From the NCBI RefSeq assembly GCF_949628215.1, contig NC_134277.1, positions 33,679,058 through 33,743,057 of the forward strand: a DNA stretch of 64,000 bases, in the 5' to 3' direction. A model generated the notes under the pieces. That model made no database searches. It saw only the letters and a program-made list of their open reading frames with translations, and had not been told where the DNA came from. Origin of the DNA: Phalacrocorax aristotelis (taxonomy: Eukaryota; Chordata; Aves; Suliformes; Phalacrocoracidae). Positions 35,765 through 48,708 of the stretch are shown one piece after another. Both the position numbers and the translations under genes were made by a program. How positions within the stretch are numbered: the stretch's first letter is position 1; every line of letters begins with the position of its first letter.

Positions 35765-38495
35765 GAGACTAAACCACTTCCTTTTTTGGTGTTGTTAGGG
35801 CGTTTCAAATATTACACTTGTCCCTTCTTTTCTTGTGTAACACAGGTGTGTCAGCAATTCCTTTTCTGCTTGTTTTTAGAAGCACTTAGAGGCAAAATGG
35901 AGGTCAGATATTGCACGGTAATCGAATAAGAGCCTGGCTTTTTTTCTTTTCTGTGATTATGCTGCACTTTTTTTTTGTGAAGAGTAAGGTGTGTACCTAA
36001 CTTCATGTTCATGATTAGTTTCACTGATTGTTTTTTGGATGATTTGGAACGAAGTAACCAAGATCACTTGTCCGATCAGGTTTTTAAATCTTCCAAAAAC
36101 CAAGCTTTCTGACTGTGTTCACAGTTTGATAAACGCAGCTGCGGAGTCGCAAGAGGCAGATGAAGACCATGGCATTGTGAATAGAATAACCTGTAATGAG
36201 CACACTGACCATTTCCAAAAATTGATCATTTGAATTAATACTAGGCAAACTCCTTGGAAGGGCTGAAGTAAGTCAACACAACAGGCAGTATGTGTAGTAT
36301 GGAAGAAGATGTGGAAGATGCAGGAAAACGGGATATAAAAATGAAGAGATTGAGTTTAATTTACTGTGGTGCAAATGATTGGAGCTTGTAAGAATAATGT
36401 AATTAACTAATAACTTATAAAAAATTGATTTAGTGTGTCCAAACAGGAGAGCCAGGGTAAACTCTTTCATTCCAAGCTGCTGTACTGTTCATGTTTTTGG
36501 CACAATTTCAGTCTTACTATCTGCTCTTCTACCACAATCAAAGCAATCTGTATGACTGACCCAGGGTTCGGTCGAATGATGTGGTATGGTAATCCCAAGC
36601 AGAGTAGGTTTGATCGCTGGAAGAAGTGGTGTTGAAAAAAAGCTTTGGAACTGTTATAGCAGTCACTGAGTACCAGCTAATCAGCTGGTTAGTCATAGAC
36701 TTCTGGGGTACCTGTTGTGGCCACTGAAAGGACCTCAGAGATCTCTATAAGCTATTCTTTAGTCACATTTATGCAGATACTCCACTGAATATTCCTAATG
36801 GTATTTCCAGAAGAATGGGAGATTGGAAGAGGGCTGTAACTGCAGCAGGTTATCATGTAAATGACAAGAGACTAGGAGGTGTATGGGATAAATGAAGACA
36901 ATTGAGGATCAAAAAGCTACTATGATTTTACAGTAGGTGAACTGGAGAGGAGACACTGCTATAGAAGAAGAGATGGTTAAAAAAAACTCTCTAAAAGTGG
37001 GCCTAAATATGGCCAATATTCTGTGGTGTGTCAGTCTCAAGAGAGTTTTTATGTAGGAAATTTGAAATAGTGTTAGAACTATTTTTAGTTTCAAAACAAA
37101 TGGATTGCTACTGAATACCTGAAAGTCATATGAAGTCATATGTGTTGCTGAAGACTAAATGCTGCTACTCCTTGTAACTTTTTTTTTAAAGAAACCTGGG
37201 TATAACACTCATTTTCCTTGAAGACTTGAGTTCCTTTTCCATTCCCCAAGTTAATTAGGTGTTGACTTGATGTAATAGACTAAGAAATTCAGGATTTCAG
37301 ATAGTTGACCCAAACCACAAGATGCTTTCCAAAATACTGATAGTAAAATTTAATTCATTCAGTGTACAGAAGAACAGTTTTTGTGGTAAAAGTGTATGAA
37401 CAAGATGTAACTGATGTAAATTCTACTTGCCCAGTGCTGCCTGTGTATTTAAAGGGATGAAGGGAGCTGGCTGTAGCTCAGGTGGAGGTACGGAGTCACA
37501 CAGTGTCTAGATAAACCTAGAAAGCAAAAATTTAAATGCTGTTTTTTTCTGGACTAAACTGTCCAAGAATGGTGTGCAAACCAGAAGGAGAATAATTCTT
37601 TTCTTTGGCTGTTCTTAACATGTCTTTCTAGATGGAAGATAGAAGTCTATTAGACACACGTGCCGAAGGTTGATTTCTGTTGTGTGTCCTATTGCATTCT
37701 TCTACTTCTCAGCTTAACTCTCCAGAGCTGCTTTTCTCACCTAATCAAAATTAGGTGACCAGCCTTCCTCATGTTACAGGCTGCACACCAAGATATTAAT
37801 GTGTCTAAGAAGCACAAGATGTAGGCCACTGGCACTCTGGGAGTGGTTTGCAGGCAGGAGACAATGCTGGTTCCGTTGGGTCCCACCTACCACTTCACTG
37901 TAGGATGTGGCTGATTTGGAGAGGGTGTGCAGCTAGACTGCAAGCTCTGTCAGCAAACTGTGCTGTTCTGCTTTCTGCTATAGCTGGAAGATTCTGCTGT
38001 GGGCACAAGGACTTCTAGAAAGTATTAGAAGAGTTCTTTTTATTTCTTCCTTTCCCACCCCCCCAGCTTCTTCACAGTGGAAACCTAAGGTCTTGAGTAG
38101 TGTCAGTGAAACCTTGCCTGGATGCGAGTAAGGTATGGTGTTAATTAATTCAAGTTTCCAAACTTTTTTTTTTGTCTTAGTATTTCACCTAAACTGTGTT
38201 TGCAGTTGTATTTTATATCTTTTGCCATCAAGAATCCTTAATTCCCTTCTTTCTTAGATGTTACTGTAGTATTTCTTATCCTGTGGCATCAATAAGAGAT
38301 TGCAGTTCTGTTCTGACGCAGTGTGTGCATTAGATTTCCCTCCACCCCCAACAACTTTGGAATTGGATATTCTTAGTGTGCAACTTTAAACCAATTCTTG
38401 TTTTTGCTATTTTGCTGAATGCATCTAAAAGTGTGTGTAGATGCAGCTCTTTGGCTTGTCGCTAATACCTGCATACTCCATCCCTGAGAAGAGCC

Positions 38496-38527
38496 GGGGG
38501 GGGGGGGGGGGGGGGGGCGGCGGGGGA
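38496..38527 (+). repeat. Poly-G tract (G22) with G-rich extension
   Basis: An uninterrupted run of 22 G (38,496-38,517) is followed by CGGCGGGGGAG. It is a strong G-quadruplex candidate on the plus (non-template) strand of the intron. It is isolated in an AT-rich region, not part of a CpG island. The exact length may be a sequencing or assembly estimate. Confidence 0.9.
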
Positions 38528-41239
38528 GATATTAAAAAAATAAAGCAAGCATGTGGAAGAAGTAGACCGGTACAAACATTCATTAGACAATGCTTAACTG
38601 CCCGCCAGAACTGCTGTCGTAGTCCCTTGTACATTTGTACCGGCACCAAAAGCAGCCTTTTGTCTGGTAAGCAGTAGGAGGAAAGATAACATTCGCTCTC
38701 CGATCTTCCTTTTATCAGGAGGCGATGAGACAGTGTAGAGTTTTGTCCATCAACCTTATTAATAGTAACAGGTCTTTTGTGGTGATTAGCTTATGTCTGT
38801 GTGTATTGATAGGGTTCAAGCCCTGCACTCAGGAAATCTGAAGTAGAATGTAGATGGGTGCGCATCCACTAATATGCATTAAACACAACTGGCAGGGTGA
38901 GGTTGAGAAGCGTATATGTGCTTCGGCCAAAATGCATCTTTGACTGAAGTTTAATATCCTCAGTTGTAGGAAGAGAAGGGCTTTAAACACATCTAAAAAT
39001 ATTTATCTTTTTTACTTTTTTTACTGTTGTAATTCAGTAATGAAGGTTATAACCAAAACAAAATCTTTTAAGGTCTACTTAGTGCAAGAGACTCCTGGTT
39101 TGGGAAATCTATAAACTAAATCACTGGAAAAGTAAACTTGGGAGATGTCTCTGTACTTTACAGTTTATGTAAGCAGCAGATGTTGTGGGAGATGCAGTTC
39201 TGGCTGAGATAGACCTGCAGCATTTTTCCTTGTATACAAAATGATTTAGAATGAAGACCTTGATGAGAATCTGTGAAGTTGTAGATCTACCTGAAATAAA
39301 ATTGTAGTGTCACTTCTACTTTTCTGTCCTGACTACACTGAGTACCTGCAGGTATTCAAGACCCACGGTTTGATATAAGGTAAGATGCCAATGCTTTCTG
39401 AACAATGTGGATTTTAGAGTGAGGTAGTGATCCAGAGGTAACAAAGACAACCGATGTCTTTCAGCAGTATGTATTTGAATAGAATCAGAAAGAGGTTATT
39501 TCTTACTCTAACATCCAAAACATTGATAGTGGAAATAACATTTCCACCAGTGAAATAAAAAATAGAATTCCATATTGTATTTATTATGGGACTGACTGAT
39601 ATCCTATTGAGAAAGTAGAGCAGTAGCTTTAAATGCCTTTCTTTCTTAACCGAGGATTTGCTGTGGCAGGGAAACAGTAATAGTACATATTTGTCATCAA
39701 AGCAGCTGCTGTAGTCTGTAATGCATTTTCTTTGGCAGATGCCTGCAATTAATTGTGAATTCCGTGCCTAAACATAGGTAACAAAAGTCTCTCTATCCTG
39801 AGGAAAAGGTGTCTTTCTCACTGACAGTATTAGTAGATATTCCTGACTTGAAAAAGGTATTGTATTATTCAAGAGAAGTCTATAATTTTTCTTTCTGAAC
39901 CTCTTACCTAATTCTCTGGCTATATGAAGTGCATAATGAAAAAAAAAACAACCCACATTTCTCATGAGTTATCGGTATCTGTTACTTTTCCCTACCACAG
40001 TTAGTCATAATACTAGAAAAAGAGCAAAGACAGAGAGAACTTTTTCCTGGGTCTTGGCACATTGACATTTTTGTCTGCAAGTGAAGATCTTTTATTTTTG
40101 TAAAGGTAAGGATAAAAAAGCATAAAACTTTGAAAGAGGCGATAGATACCACTCTCTCTTTATTGTCCAGAACTTGAATCATGTCAATAAATATTAAGTG
40201 CTATGAAACTGAAGTAGTAGAGTGTTGGAACATTGCTGCAGATTTCAGTGAGACTGAATTTTTATTATTGCATTAATATATATACTTTCCGCTTCCCTGG
40301 AAAATGTTTTCCCCCTGCTGAAATGGAGATGTTTGCTGTCTTGCTCAATATCAAAAAGGTACGTGAAACTGTGGGTTCTTTGATTTGCCTACTGCATGAG
40401 TTGCCTTGCACCTCTTTTTTATATTTTTTTCCTGTGATTTCTGCTTCCCTGCCCCCCCAGCTGATGCTGTCATACTTCCATTTATTTCTGAATGAAACTT
40501 CTGCACTTCTGAGCACCATTATAACTTTTACTTACTGCTCCTTTCCCTTGTCTCTTTATCATAATAATTGACTATTTTAGCTGAAGGCGTATCTTGGGAT
40601 AAAGCGCAGTTTCTTAGATCATCTGGCAGCGTAGCAAATTCTCTTAACCTTTTCCATGTCCTCTTCTGTCTCCTGTTCTGTTTCTCAGCTTTGGGGTTAT
40701 TTTTTCTTCACCGGCTGCAACTGGGTCTTTTTACCTGCCTCTAAGAAAGTGAGTTTCTTCCTAGTTATACTAAAACAAAAAATAAAGGGGTTGAAAATGG
40801 AGCATGCCAGTTCTATCACTGACTAAGCCTTATAATGAGAGGGATGCATCTTTTTGATCTTTCTAGGCATTAAAAAAAAAAGCTGTGTAAGGTGATTACA
40901 TGGAAAATGTTAATGGACTAATGCAATACATGTGTAGCTGCAGCATCTGCAGAGCTATTTCTTAACTCTGAAAAGTCAAAAGCCCGTGTACTGTTAACTT
41001 CTGTCTGCATAGGTTCACTTGTGTGCTTACTGACTATTTAAGGAGGGTTTTTTTTTTCTAGTAGAGTTAGAAATACTATAAATTACTGATAAGGCTTTTC
41101 TTCGGTTCACACTGGTAGCTGTTTCATCAGCATTAAACGTCTCACCAACATCTATAACAACTAAATTTTTGGCAGAAGCACCAACTAATCTATTAGCAAA
41201 CTCAAAGAAAAATAAACAGCAACATGTAAATGTGAACTT
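38528..41239. other. Intronic DNA, nothing recognised
   Basis: AT-rich intron sequence. A 112-codon plus frame at 40,233-40,571 ends in hydrophobic, low-complexity protein and has no clear motif. An AAAAAG|GTACGT donor-like site occurs near 40,360, but I see no convincing paired acceptor. Confidence 0.4.
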
Positions 41240-41570
41240 AGAATCATCAAATGGTTTGGGTTGGAAGGGATCTAAATATCATTAGTTCAAACCCCCCCCT
41301 GCCATGGGCAGGGATGTCTTTCACTAGATCAGGTTTCTCAAATCCCTGTCCAACCTGAATTTGAACACTTCCAATGATGGGGCACCCACAACTTCCCTGG
41401 GCAACCTGTTCCAGTGTCTCATCGCCCTCATCATAAAAAAATTTCTTCCTTATGTCCAACCTAAACCTACCCGCTTTCAGTTTAAAGCCATTGCCTCTTG
41501 TCCCGTCACTACAGGTCTTGGTAGAAAGCCTCTCATTTTTCTTATAAGCTTTCCTTATTGCGGCCCTCAC
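41240..41570 (-). mobile_element. CR1 LINE 3' end, antisense
   Basis: Starts on plus with GAATCATCAAATGGTTTGGG, then TTGGAAGGGATCTAAATATC and the CR1 landmarks GGGGCACCCACAACTTCCCT and CAACCTGTTCCAGTG. On the minus strand the sequence preserves the ORF2 C-terminal phrase GTRGNGFKLKAGRFRLDIRK, then loses the frame. Only the last 330 bases of the element are present. It resembles the copy at 47,191 more than the one at 44,897. Confidence 0.92.
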
Positions 41571-44500
41571 ATATATATATAAAAATAAAATCTCTCAGCT
41601 TATTTGTACAAGATAATATCTATTCCATTAAACCAATTTTCCATTTTACTGTGAAGTCAGGTTGTGGACTAGTGCTGAAATAGCTGAATACTCAATAACT
41701 GTCTGTCTGTGCAGAAGCAGAAGATTCTTTTTATAATTATTTTCAATCAGTTACCCATGTCACTTATTTTCTTCAATTTTATAATTGCCATATTAATCAG
41801 AAAAATCTTTAGTCACAAATCCTGGATATTTCCTCTTAGTCTTACTCAATCTTTAGCTAGACTGGAGATCCCTGAAAAGAAGGCTTATGCTACATTTGCC
41901 TGGTTGTTGTTTTCTGAGCCTGAAATGACCTGAGATTTGGCTCACTTGGAATTTGAGTGGGTTTTGAAAGGAGATGACGTCACTACACTCATTTCTCGGG
42001 AGACCTCATCCGGTTTTACGCAGGCTATTTTAGCCACAGGTTTGTGGTTAGGGATGTTTATGTTCATGAGGAAAGTAGCTTCTTCCAGCTGTGGGACAGT
42101 GTAGTTGTTTTATAATTGCTAGTTTTAAGCTTGAATTTTATATTGCCAATAAAGCATAGTTGAAGTCAAACAAAGCACTTTCTCATTTTGAATGTCTGTG
42201 CCTTTATTTAAGGTGTCTGTGTCTCTGTTAAATAATTTTGATTATTTAGTAATTAATTAGGTTAGGCATTTTCCACTAGGTAAGCATATTTTTTTGCTGT
42301 TCTGCTTCCTTTCAAATTTTGTGTTAGGTTTTACTTTGCTGTAACTCTGTTTAGACAAATCTAACCATGAAGTTGTCCATGCATCCTGAAGTCAAGAGGA
42401 ATTTGATTACCATGCTATTAGAGTTTAAAAATAAAATAAAAAATAGAGTAGTATCTTTATACTAAGGTTGAAAAAACCTGGATATTCTGGAAAATATTTC
42501 CATGTGATGTTTATTTACCAGTTTGTGGTATGGCATACATAATATCCTTGAACATAATGATGGAGCTTCTGTAGAAACTTGTTTCTAGTTGAATTTGCAG
42601 TGTGGTTGGTGTTGTAACAAAACAAAAGGAGTTAGGTATCTGCTGTGAGGAGTCTGCAGCACGAAATCTGCAGCTGTATGAGCTCCTCTGGACTGCGGAC
42701 AGGTTGTTGGGACTTTGCCAGTAAAAATAACATAAAATCTAATCCTGTGCATCTGGATTTACTTGGTACAAGAGTTTGGTAGTAAATCTAAACATAACAC
42801 TGTAATTTTAATTCTTCTCTTACGCTTCTTGCCTATTGTGGGAATAAATCAAGGACTGCTTTCGTTAGCTTCTCTTTCTCCATAGAAATATGATTACCAA
42901 AGTGACTTCTGCTTGAATGGCAGGTGACAGTTCATTTAGATACATGTATAACTTACACAGAAAAACAAGGTGAAAATTATATTCCTATCAGTTTAAAACC
43001 TGAGTTTTTCTAAAAGTGGACTGCTAAATTCTGTATTGAATGTCTTGGAAACGGGGTTTAGGAGTCTTTCTGGTGTACTAACAAACCCTGCATCTGTGCT
43101 TTTATCTGAATTCCAGTTTGTTCAGACTGTACCAATATATGTGTTAGGAATTACAGATTGTATCTCCGGTTTTAGATTTTTCTTCTTTTTTTCTTGCTAC
43201 TGGAAGATCCATCTTGCTGGAAGTTACATAGCTTCCCCGCCCCGCCCGAAGTATGCTGGAAACCTGATTCTCTTCCACCTGTGCCATTTATTGTGTCCCT
43301 TCCTGCCTCTATGCCTTTGCTAATCTGTCTCTGCGCTTTTCTTTGAGTCCCAAAGGCTTAACAAATGTCCTAGTCTGTTTGACATTACTTTTGTTTACGT
43401 TAGTTTGACAGGTGATGGTTTGATTTAGAATTGCTTCTGCAACCTGAAAATCTTTGTTTAATGATGACATATTTCCCTTTCAGTTTCAAATTCTACTGGC
43501 CTCTTAAAGTTACACAGCAGTAATTAAAATCTTTGTATTATCTAAGGTTTGTGATTAACATATGACAGATTTGGATAAATAACAGACTAAGTGCTACATT
43601 ATCCAGCTAAGACAGTGATGAATACTCATTTTTTTTGGTGTAAGAAAATAGCTTTGCTATTCATTTACCTACTTTAGAGGCAACAGCAAGAGGAATACAG
43701 TCTTATTGAAGCGTAAAATGAATTCTGTGATTATTTGACTGATTGACATCTGCATACCTGTTCAGTCCTACAGAATAACAAAAAAAAAAAAAACACGCTA
43801 AAACATTCTTTCACATCTGAGCACTCTTAAGTTCATATCTTCAGGAAACTGAGGAGCACCAACTGAATTTAACATCTCTGTTTACAGATGCAGTCTCTTC
43901 CATGGATATCCAGGTTGCTGGTTATGAAAGAATAGGAAGAAAAAAATCAAACTTTTAATGCATTTAAACAACATCTTTTTATGTTTTGTTATAATGGCAG
44001 GTGAAGTGTTCTGCAGTGTTTGCCAAAACCATTGAGTTTTAATTCAAACTGTTTTCATCCAGTCAGGGTTGCTTGTTTAAGTGAGAACAAGTGTTGAGTT
44101 GTCTTTAGCCCTGATTTTGCTTGTTGTACTCTTGTTTTCACCTGAACCAAGTGGTATTTCCTTGTATGTGCATAGGCATGGTCTGGGTTTTATTTTTTGT
44201 TGTTGTTGTGTGTGTGTGTTTTCTTCCCCGCTTCTCACCACAAGTCTTCTTGAAACTCAGTGGTTTTAGCTGTGATTTTTCTTGAGGTCTTGAATACATT
44301 AAATCTGGAATTCAAAACCGAATTCTAGTGTTGAAAGAACAAGCCCACATGTTGAAACTTAAATGACTGTGGATGTGAAGTCTTTTGAATTAGAGTACTT
44401 GCCACAGTTGTAATCCTAACAAGAAGGGAAACTGAGTCACTTGGTAAGAAGCCCATTATTTTTTTAATATGTATGTAACTAGATGCAAAAGTGCATGGAT

Positions 44501-44896
44501 ACAGAACTCATTAAATGACAAGATTTATCTGGAGCTTGTTGCTAGATAAAATTTTTAAACCTTTTTCTTGGAACTGAATTCTGAGCTGATATTTATATCT
44601 GAGATTTACAGATGAGTTAAGTTTCCTTGTAATTAAGTTGATGTACAGAAATATTTACAGTAAAAATAGTTGCAAGTACACGTCTATCCGTAGTATCTGA
44701 TGGGGGCAAAACCAAGGAGTTGATGTGATGTCTGTTGGGTCTTTCTGGTTTTTGTTTTTTGTTTGTTTTTGCTCAACTCCTAGACACTGAGGGAGGGTGG
44801 ACAAGAACTTGGTCAGAATGTGGGTTGTGTTGTGTGGTGTGGTTTTTTTTTTGTTTTCCCCCCTCTCCTGTACAAGACTTACTTTCCATGACCTTT
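41571..44896. other. Intronic DNA, nothing recognised
   Basis: AT-rich, with an AT dinucleotide stretch directly after the CR1 (41,570-41,590), a palindromic CRE at 41,975 and a 14-base A-run near 43,781. TTGTTGTTGTTGTGTGTGTG simple sequence lies near 44,200. No gene or other repeat family is recognised. Confidence 0.4.
41975..41982. promoter_or_regulatory. Palindromic CRE (TGACGTCA)
   Basis: A full consensus cAMP-response / ATF-CREB element. The next 80 bases contain three further CpG dinucleotides (TCTCGGGAG, TCCGG, TACGC), noticeable in a CpG-poor intron. This could mark an intronic enhancer or a decayed promoter, but an isolated 8-mer can occur by chance. Confidence 0.35.
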
Positions 44897-45431
44897 ATCA
44901 CAGAATCACAGAATGGTAGGGGATGGAAGGGACCTCTGGAGATCATCTTGTCCAACCCCCCTGCTTGAGCAGGCACACCTAGAGCAGGGGGCACAAGAAC
45001 GCGTCCAGGTGGGTTTTCAGGTTTTGAATGTCTCCAGGGAAGGAGACTCCACAACCTCCCTGGGCAGCCTGTTCCACTGCTCTGGCACCCTCACAGGAAA
45101 GAAGTTTTTTCTCATCCTGAGGTGGAACTTCCTGTGTTCCAGCTTGAGCCCATTGCCCCTTGTCCTGTCATTGGGCACTATTGAAAAGAGCCTAGTCCCA
45201 TAATTGTGACACCCTCCCTTTAGATATTTATAGGTATTGATGAAATCCCCCCTCAGTCTTCTCTTCTCCAGGCTGAACAAACCCCATTCTCTCAGCCTTT
45301 CCTCATAAGGGAGATGCTCCAGTCCCCTGATCATCTTGGTAGCTCTCTGCTGGACTTGCTTAAGGAGTTCCGCATCCTTCTTAAACTGGGGGGCCCAAAA
45401 CTGCACACAGTACTCCCAATGTGGAGTCTGA
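44897..45431 (-). mobile_element. CR1 LINE, relatively young, antisense
   Basis: On plus it opens with two ATCACAGA units, then GGGATGGAAGGGACCTCTGG. On the minus strand an uninterrupted 139-codon frame (45,017-45,436) is the C-terminal part of CR1 ORF2, including [37 protein letters not shown], and a C-terminal [16 protein letters not shown]. The open frame shows this copy is less decayed than those at 6,413, 23,087 or 50,281. It is 5'-truncated to about 535 bp, lacks the catalytic domain and cannot move by itself. It is antisense to the host gene. Confidence 0.96.
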
Positions 45432-47190
45432 AACACATGTGAACGTCATTAGCTTTTTGTGTTATTTTGCCTTATTGCTGTTACTAAATGACAATATGCA
45501 CTTGCAGAAGAGGTCAGAATTTTCTTGTAAGTCCTGCTTTATGAGTTCAGTTCATCAGCCACGTGCATTAATAAGTCTCCTGTATTGTGGCTGGCAAGTT
45601 CCTGTATGAAGGATGTGTTACCATACTGACTTATAAATTACCGAAGATAATGTTTGTTTATTTTTTCCTCAGTGACATTGGTGAAATTTCAGAAAACTAA
45701 TCACACATGAAAATAATTTTCAGACTTCTACCTGTGATCCGGTTTAACTGCCTGATGCAGAAAGTCTGTTTTCTTGGTTTGTATTCCACCGCTGAAAATG
45801 CCAAAGTATTAATCAAACTTTCATGTATCATTTAGTCCTTGCTGAACCATACTTTTAAGAAATGTCAGTTTTAATCCTAAACTTGTCTTGTGAAGACAAG
45901 TAAAGCTCTACTGTAAAGAAATCCACTGTCCAAGGACATTCAGTGTAAATGTTCTTCAAAGCATCAGCTTTAGTGAAAGGTTTGTTTGATGAGTAAGAAA
46001 TTTTATAGAGCTTGTATTTAAAAAAAAAAGGTAAATAACTGCTTAAACAATTAAAGACTGTGGTAATACTTCTTTAGACATTGAAAAGCCAAAAATGAAG
46101 CATAATATATGTAGAAACTAGTGTAAAAAATGTTTGTCCAAGCTTTGATAAAATTCAGTGACAGCAAATATAATTTTTTTTTAATTGTAAGTTTATATAC
46201 AAAAACTCAGCTTATATGTATATGCTTTTCCTGAGGAACAGTTGATTGAAACTTGTTTTAGTGAACAGAAAAATACTTGGCTGTTCATTAGGCGACAAAA
46301 GCTGAAAGATTCTTGATGGTAAAAACAACAAAAATCCTTCTGCTGCTAAGCAGATAAACCCACTTTTCCATCATAGATTTAAATGGAAAATTTTGATTCT
46401 GCTACTTTTAATGCACGAAGTAACATTGGACAACATCTCGTGTCACAGCTATGAAAAAAATTCCATGTAGGGGTTGCCTCTACTTCCTGCTAAGCTTGCT
46501 AGCAACTTTTATGTACCTATAACCCCTCTCCTGTGTTGATTCTCACATTAGTCTGACTTTATAACTTTATAAATATCTTTCTTAGAGTAAAGGGGTCAGT
46601 TGCCAGTCATCATTGTGGTTGGTGCCTGTGCTAAGCCCTGTTGTCCCCACTGCTTGGGTTGCTGGCACAGATTCCAAGTTCCTTGCAGGAGGAGCTCTGT
46701 TAGGGGCTACATAGACACAAAAGATGGTCTTGTTCTCACCTGGGGCCTTTGTGTGCTGCATAGTGGTAGTTGACTGCTTTCTGTAGGTGATTGCCATGGT
46801 TCTTGGCTTGTGTTTTACCTATTTGTAGATCCTTCTCTTTCTTCATATTCTTGGGATTCCCAAGCTACAATGAAGTTGTCATGAGTTTGTATTCTGCATG
46901 CCTTACTCCTGTGTCATGTTTATTTTTCTGGAAAATTTTCTGTCTAGTCGAAGTCAGAATTACCAAAGATCCAAATATGCCTGTGGGTTTGAAGTTGCCT
47001 GCTTCATATTCTTTTCCAAATACTAATTTCTCAGGTTAATATTTTAAGGCTGATAAATGATAAAAATCAGAAACTATTCTCCTCCTTCCCCTGAATGACA
47101 TTTTGTATCATAAGTGGCTTAGACTTTCTCAAAATCAGAAATATCTCTAAGTGTAGAAGAGCACAATACTTCAACTGTAAATGAGGTAAT
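45432..47190. other. Intronic DNA, nothing recognised
   Basis: AT-rich spacer between two younger CR1 copies. Short A- and T-runs are present; no open frame with a motif and no splice-paired exon is seen. Confidence 0.4.
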
Positions 47191-47797
47191 AGAATCACAG
47201 AATCATAGAATGGTTTGAGTTGGAAGGGACCTTTAGAGGTCATCTAGTCCAGCCCCCCTGCAGCAAGCAGGGACATCTTCAATTAGATCAGGTTGCTCAG
47301 ATCCCCCTCCAACCTGACCTTGAATGTATCTAGGGATGGGGCATCCACCACCTCTCTGAGCAACCTGTTCCTGTGTTTCACCACCCTCGTAGTAAAAAAT
47401 CTTTTCCTTATATCCAGTCTAAATTTACCCTCCTTTAGTTTCAAACCATTACCCCGTGTGCTGTCACAACAGGCCTTAAAGACATTGCCCCCATTTTTCC
47501 TATAGGCCACCTTTAAGTACTGGAAGGCTGCAATAAGGTCTCCCCACAGCCTTCTCTTCTCCAGGCTGAACAACCCCAACGCTCTCAGCCTGTCCTCGTA
47601 GGAGAGGTGCTCCAGCCCTCGGATCATTTTTGTGGCCTTCCTCTGGACCCACTCCAACAGGTCCATGTCCTTCCTGTGCTGAGGGCTCCAGAGCTGGATG
47701 GAGTACTGCAGGTGGGGTCTCACCAGACACCAGAGGGGCAGAATCACCTCCCCCGACCTGCTGGCCACGCTTCTTCTGATGCAGCCTGAGATACTTT
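47191..47797 (-). mobile_element. CR1 LINE with intact ORF2 C-terminus, antisense
   Basis: On plus it begins AGAATCACAGAATCATAGAATGGTTTGAG, the full avian CR1 tail in reverse. An uninterrupted minus frame of 161 codons (47,283-47,768) covers the end of ORF2: [74 protein letters not shown] and a natural end after RLEGDLSNLI. About 90 bases of 3' UTR follow. It is the longest conserved LINE frame in the window, yet still lacks the YADD-type catalytic core and endonuclease. It belongs to a different CR1 subgroup from the copy at 44,897, judging by the loop between the two conserved blocks. Confidence 0.96.
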
Positions 47798-48708
47798 GAG
47801 ATAGTACTTGTACAGCTTTTTGACTGTGCCTGTGTCACTGAAGGAATGTGTCCAAGACTGGATACTATTTCTTTAGGGAGGAAGGCGGTACAAAACAGAC
47901 ATCAGAAGGTCATGTTTGAGACCTGTGTTCCACAGTCCACATGAATGTACTAATTCAAGACCATTGAGGTATGGTGTAAGAGGTCTTTTCCATCCCTTTG
48001 CGTTTCAGAAGGGTTCTGATAAGTTTTAAAGGTCTGTCATATAACAGAGTACTGAATGTCCTACTAAGTGGTTTGAATCCTGGGTGGGACATCTAGGTCC
48101 TAATTTAATCAAAGTAGCAATAGTGGTTCTGGAGAAACCATGGACGGCTCTGTAGCCTCTGTGGAAGGGCTGGAGAGCCGCAGAATGTTGTGGGGATTCA
48201 CCTGGAGGTTTGTCTGGCTTCATCCAAACCAAGTGTCAACGCAAAGCTTACAGAGGCATATTGCGCTGTAAAAATGCGACCTGTTTGCAGATCAAATCCT
48301 GTTGAATATGATTAGCTGTGTTAATATCTAATCTAGACATAAACATACCTAAAATGGATTTGGATTTTTCAAGGGTATTTAGCTGTAACTTCATTCTAGC
48401 CTTTTTGAAGGCAGTGGTGATAATCTCAAGTGTTCATATTTATCTTTATGATCACATCATAGTGTTTAATTCTTACATATTGAGGAAGGTTGCAGTGAGG
48501 GAGAGAATGTCCTTTTGTCTTAAAAACAGAAAAACTTTATTGCAGTATGTCAAAGTGAATGAATCCAAACAGTTATACTCAAATTTTTTGTGGTTCCAAA
48601 TAAAATTTTTTACAATGTCTGAGGAACTTTATACATGAAGCTGCTCTTCTAAATAACTTTTTTTCCTTTTAACATAACCATCACATACCCTCATGCTTCC
48701 TTTAATAG

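Larger units (their letters stand above)
27718..38495. other. Intronic DNA, no gene recognised
   Basis: About 10.8 kb. Most is AT-rich. From about 29,770 to 32,620 the sequence is somewhat GC-richer with more open frames (the longest 117 codons on minus, 32,249-32,602), but none has a recognisable motif and no splice-paired exons stand out. From about 34,780 to 35,390 the plus strand is strikingly purine-rich. Simple sequence: an A/C-rich tract at 34,388-34,437 and a G/T-rich tract ending in a 19-base T run at 35,746-35,764. Confidence 0.4.

Noticed and set aside
38920..38960. U6 snRNA-like phrase GTGCTTCGGC
   Set aside because: Only a few bases resemble U6 and the rest of the gene is absent. 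I found no tRNA, snRNA or rRNA gene.
40233..40571. 112-codon plus frame with a GTACGT donor-like site
   Set aside because: The protein is hydrophobic low-complexity sequence towards its end and no convincing acceptor pairs with the donor.
47283..47768. 161-codon minus-strand gene
   Set aside because: It is the C-terminal end of CR1 ORF2, part of the LINE, not a host gene. The same holds for the 139-codon frame at 45,017-45,436.
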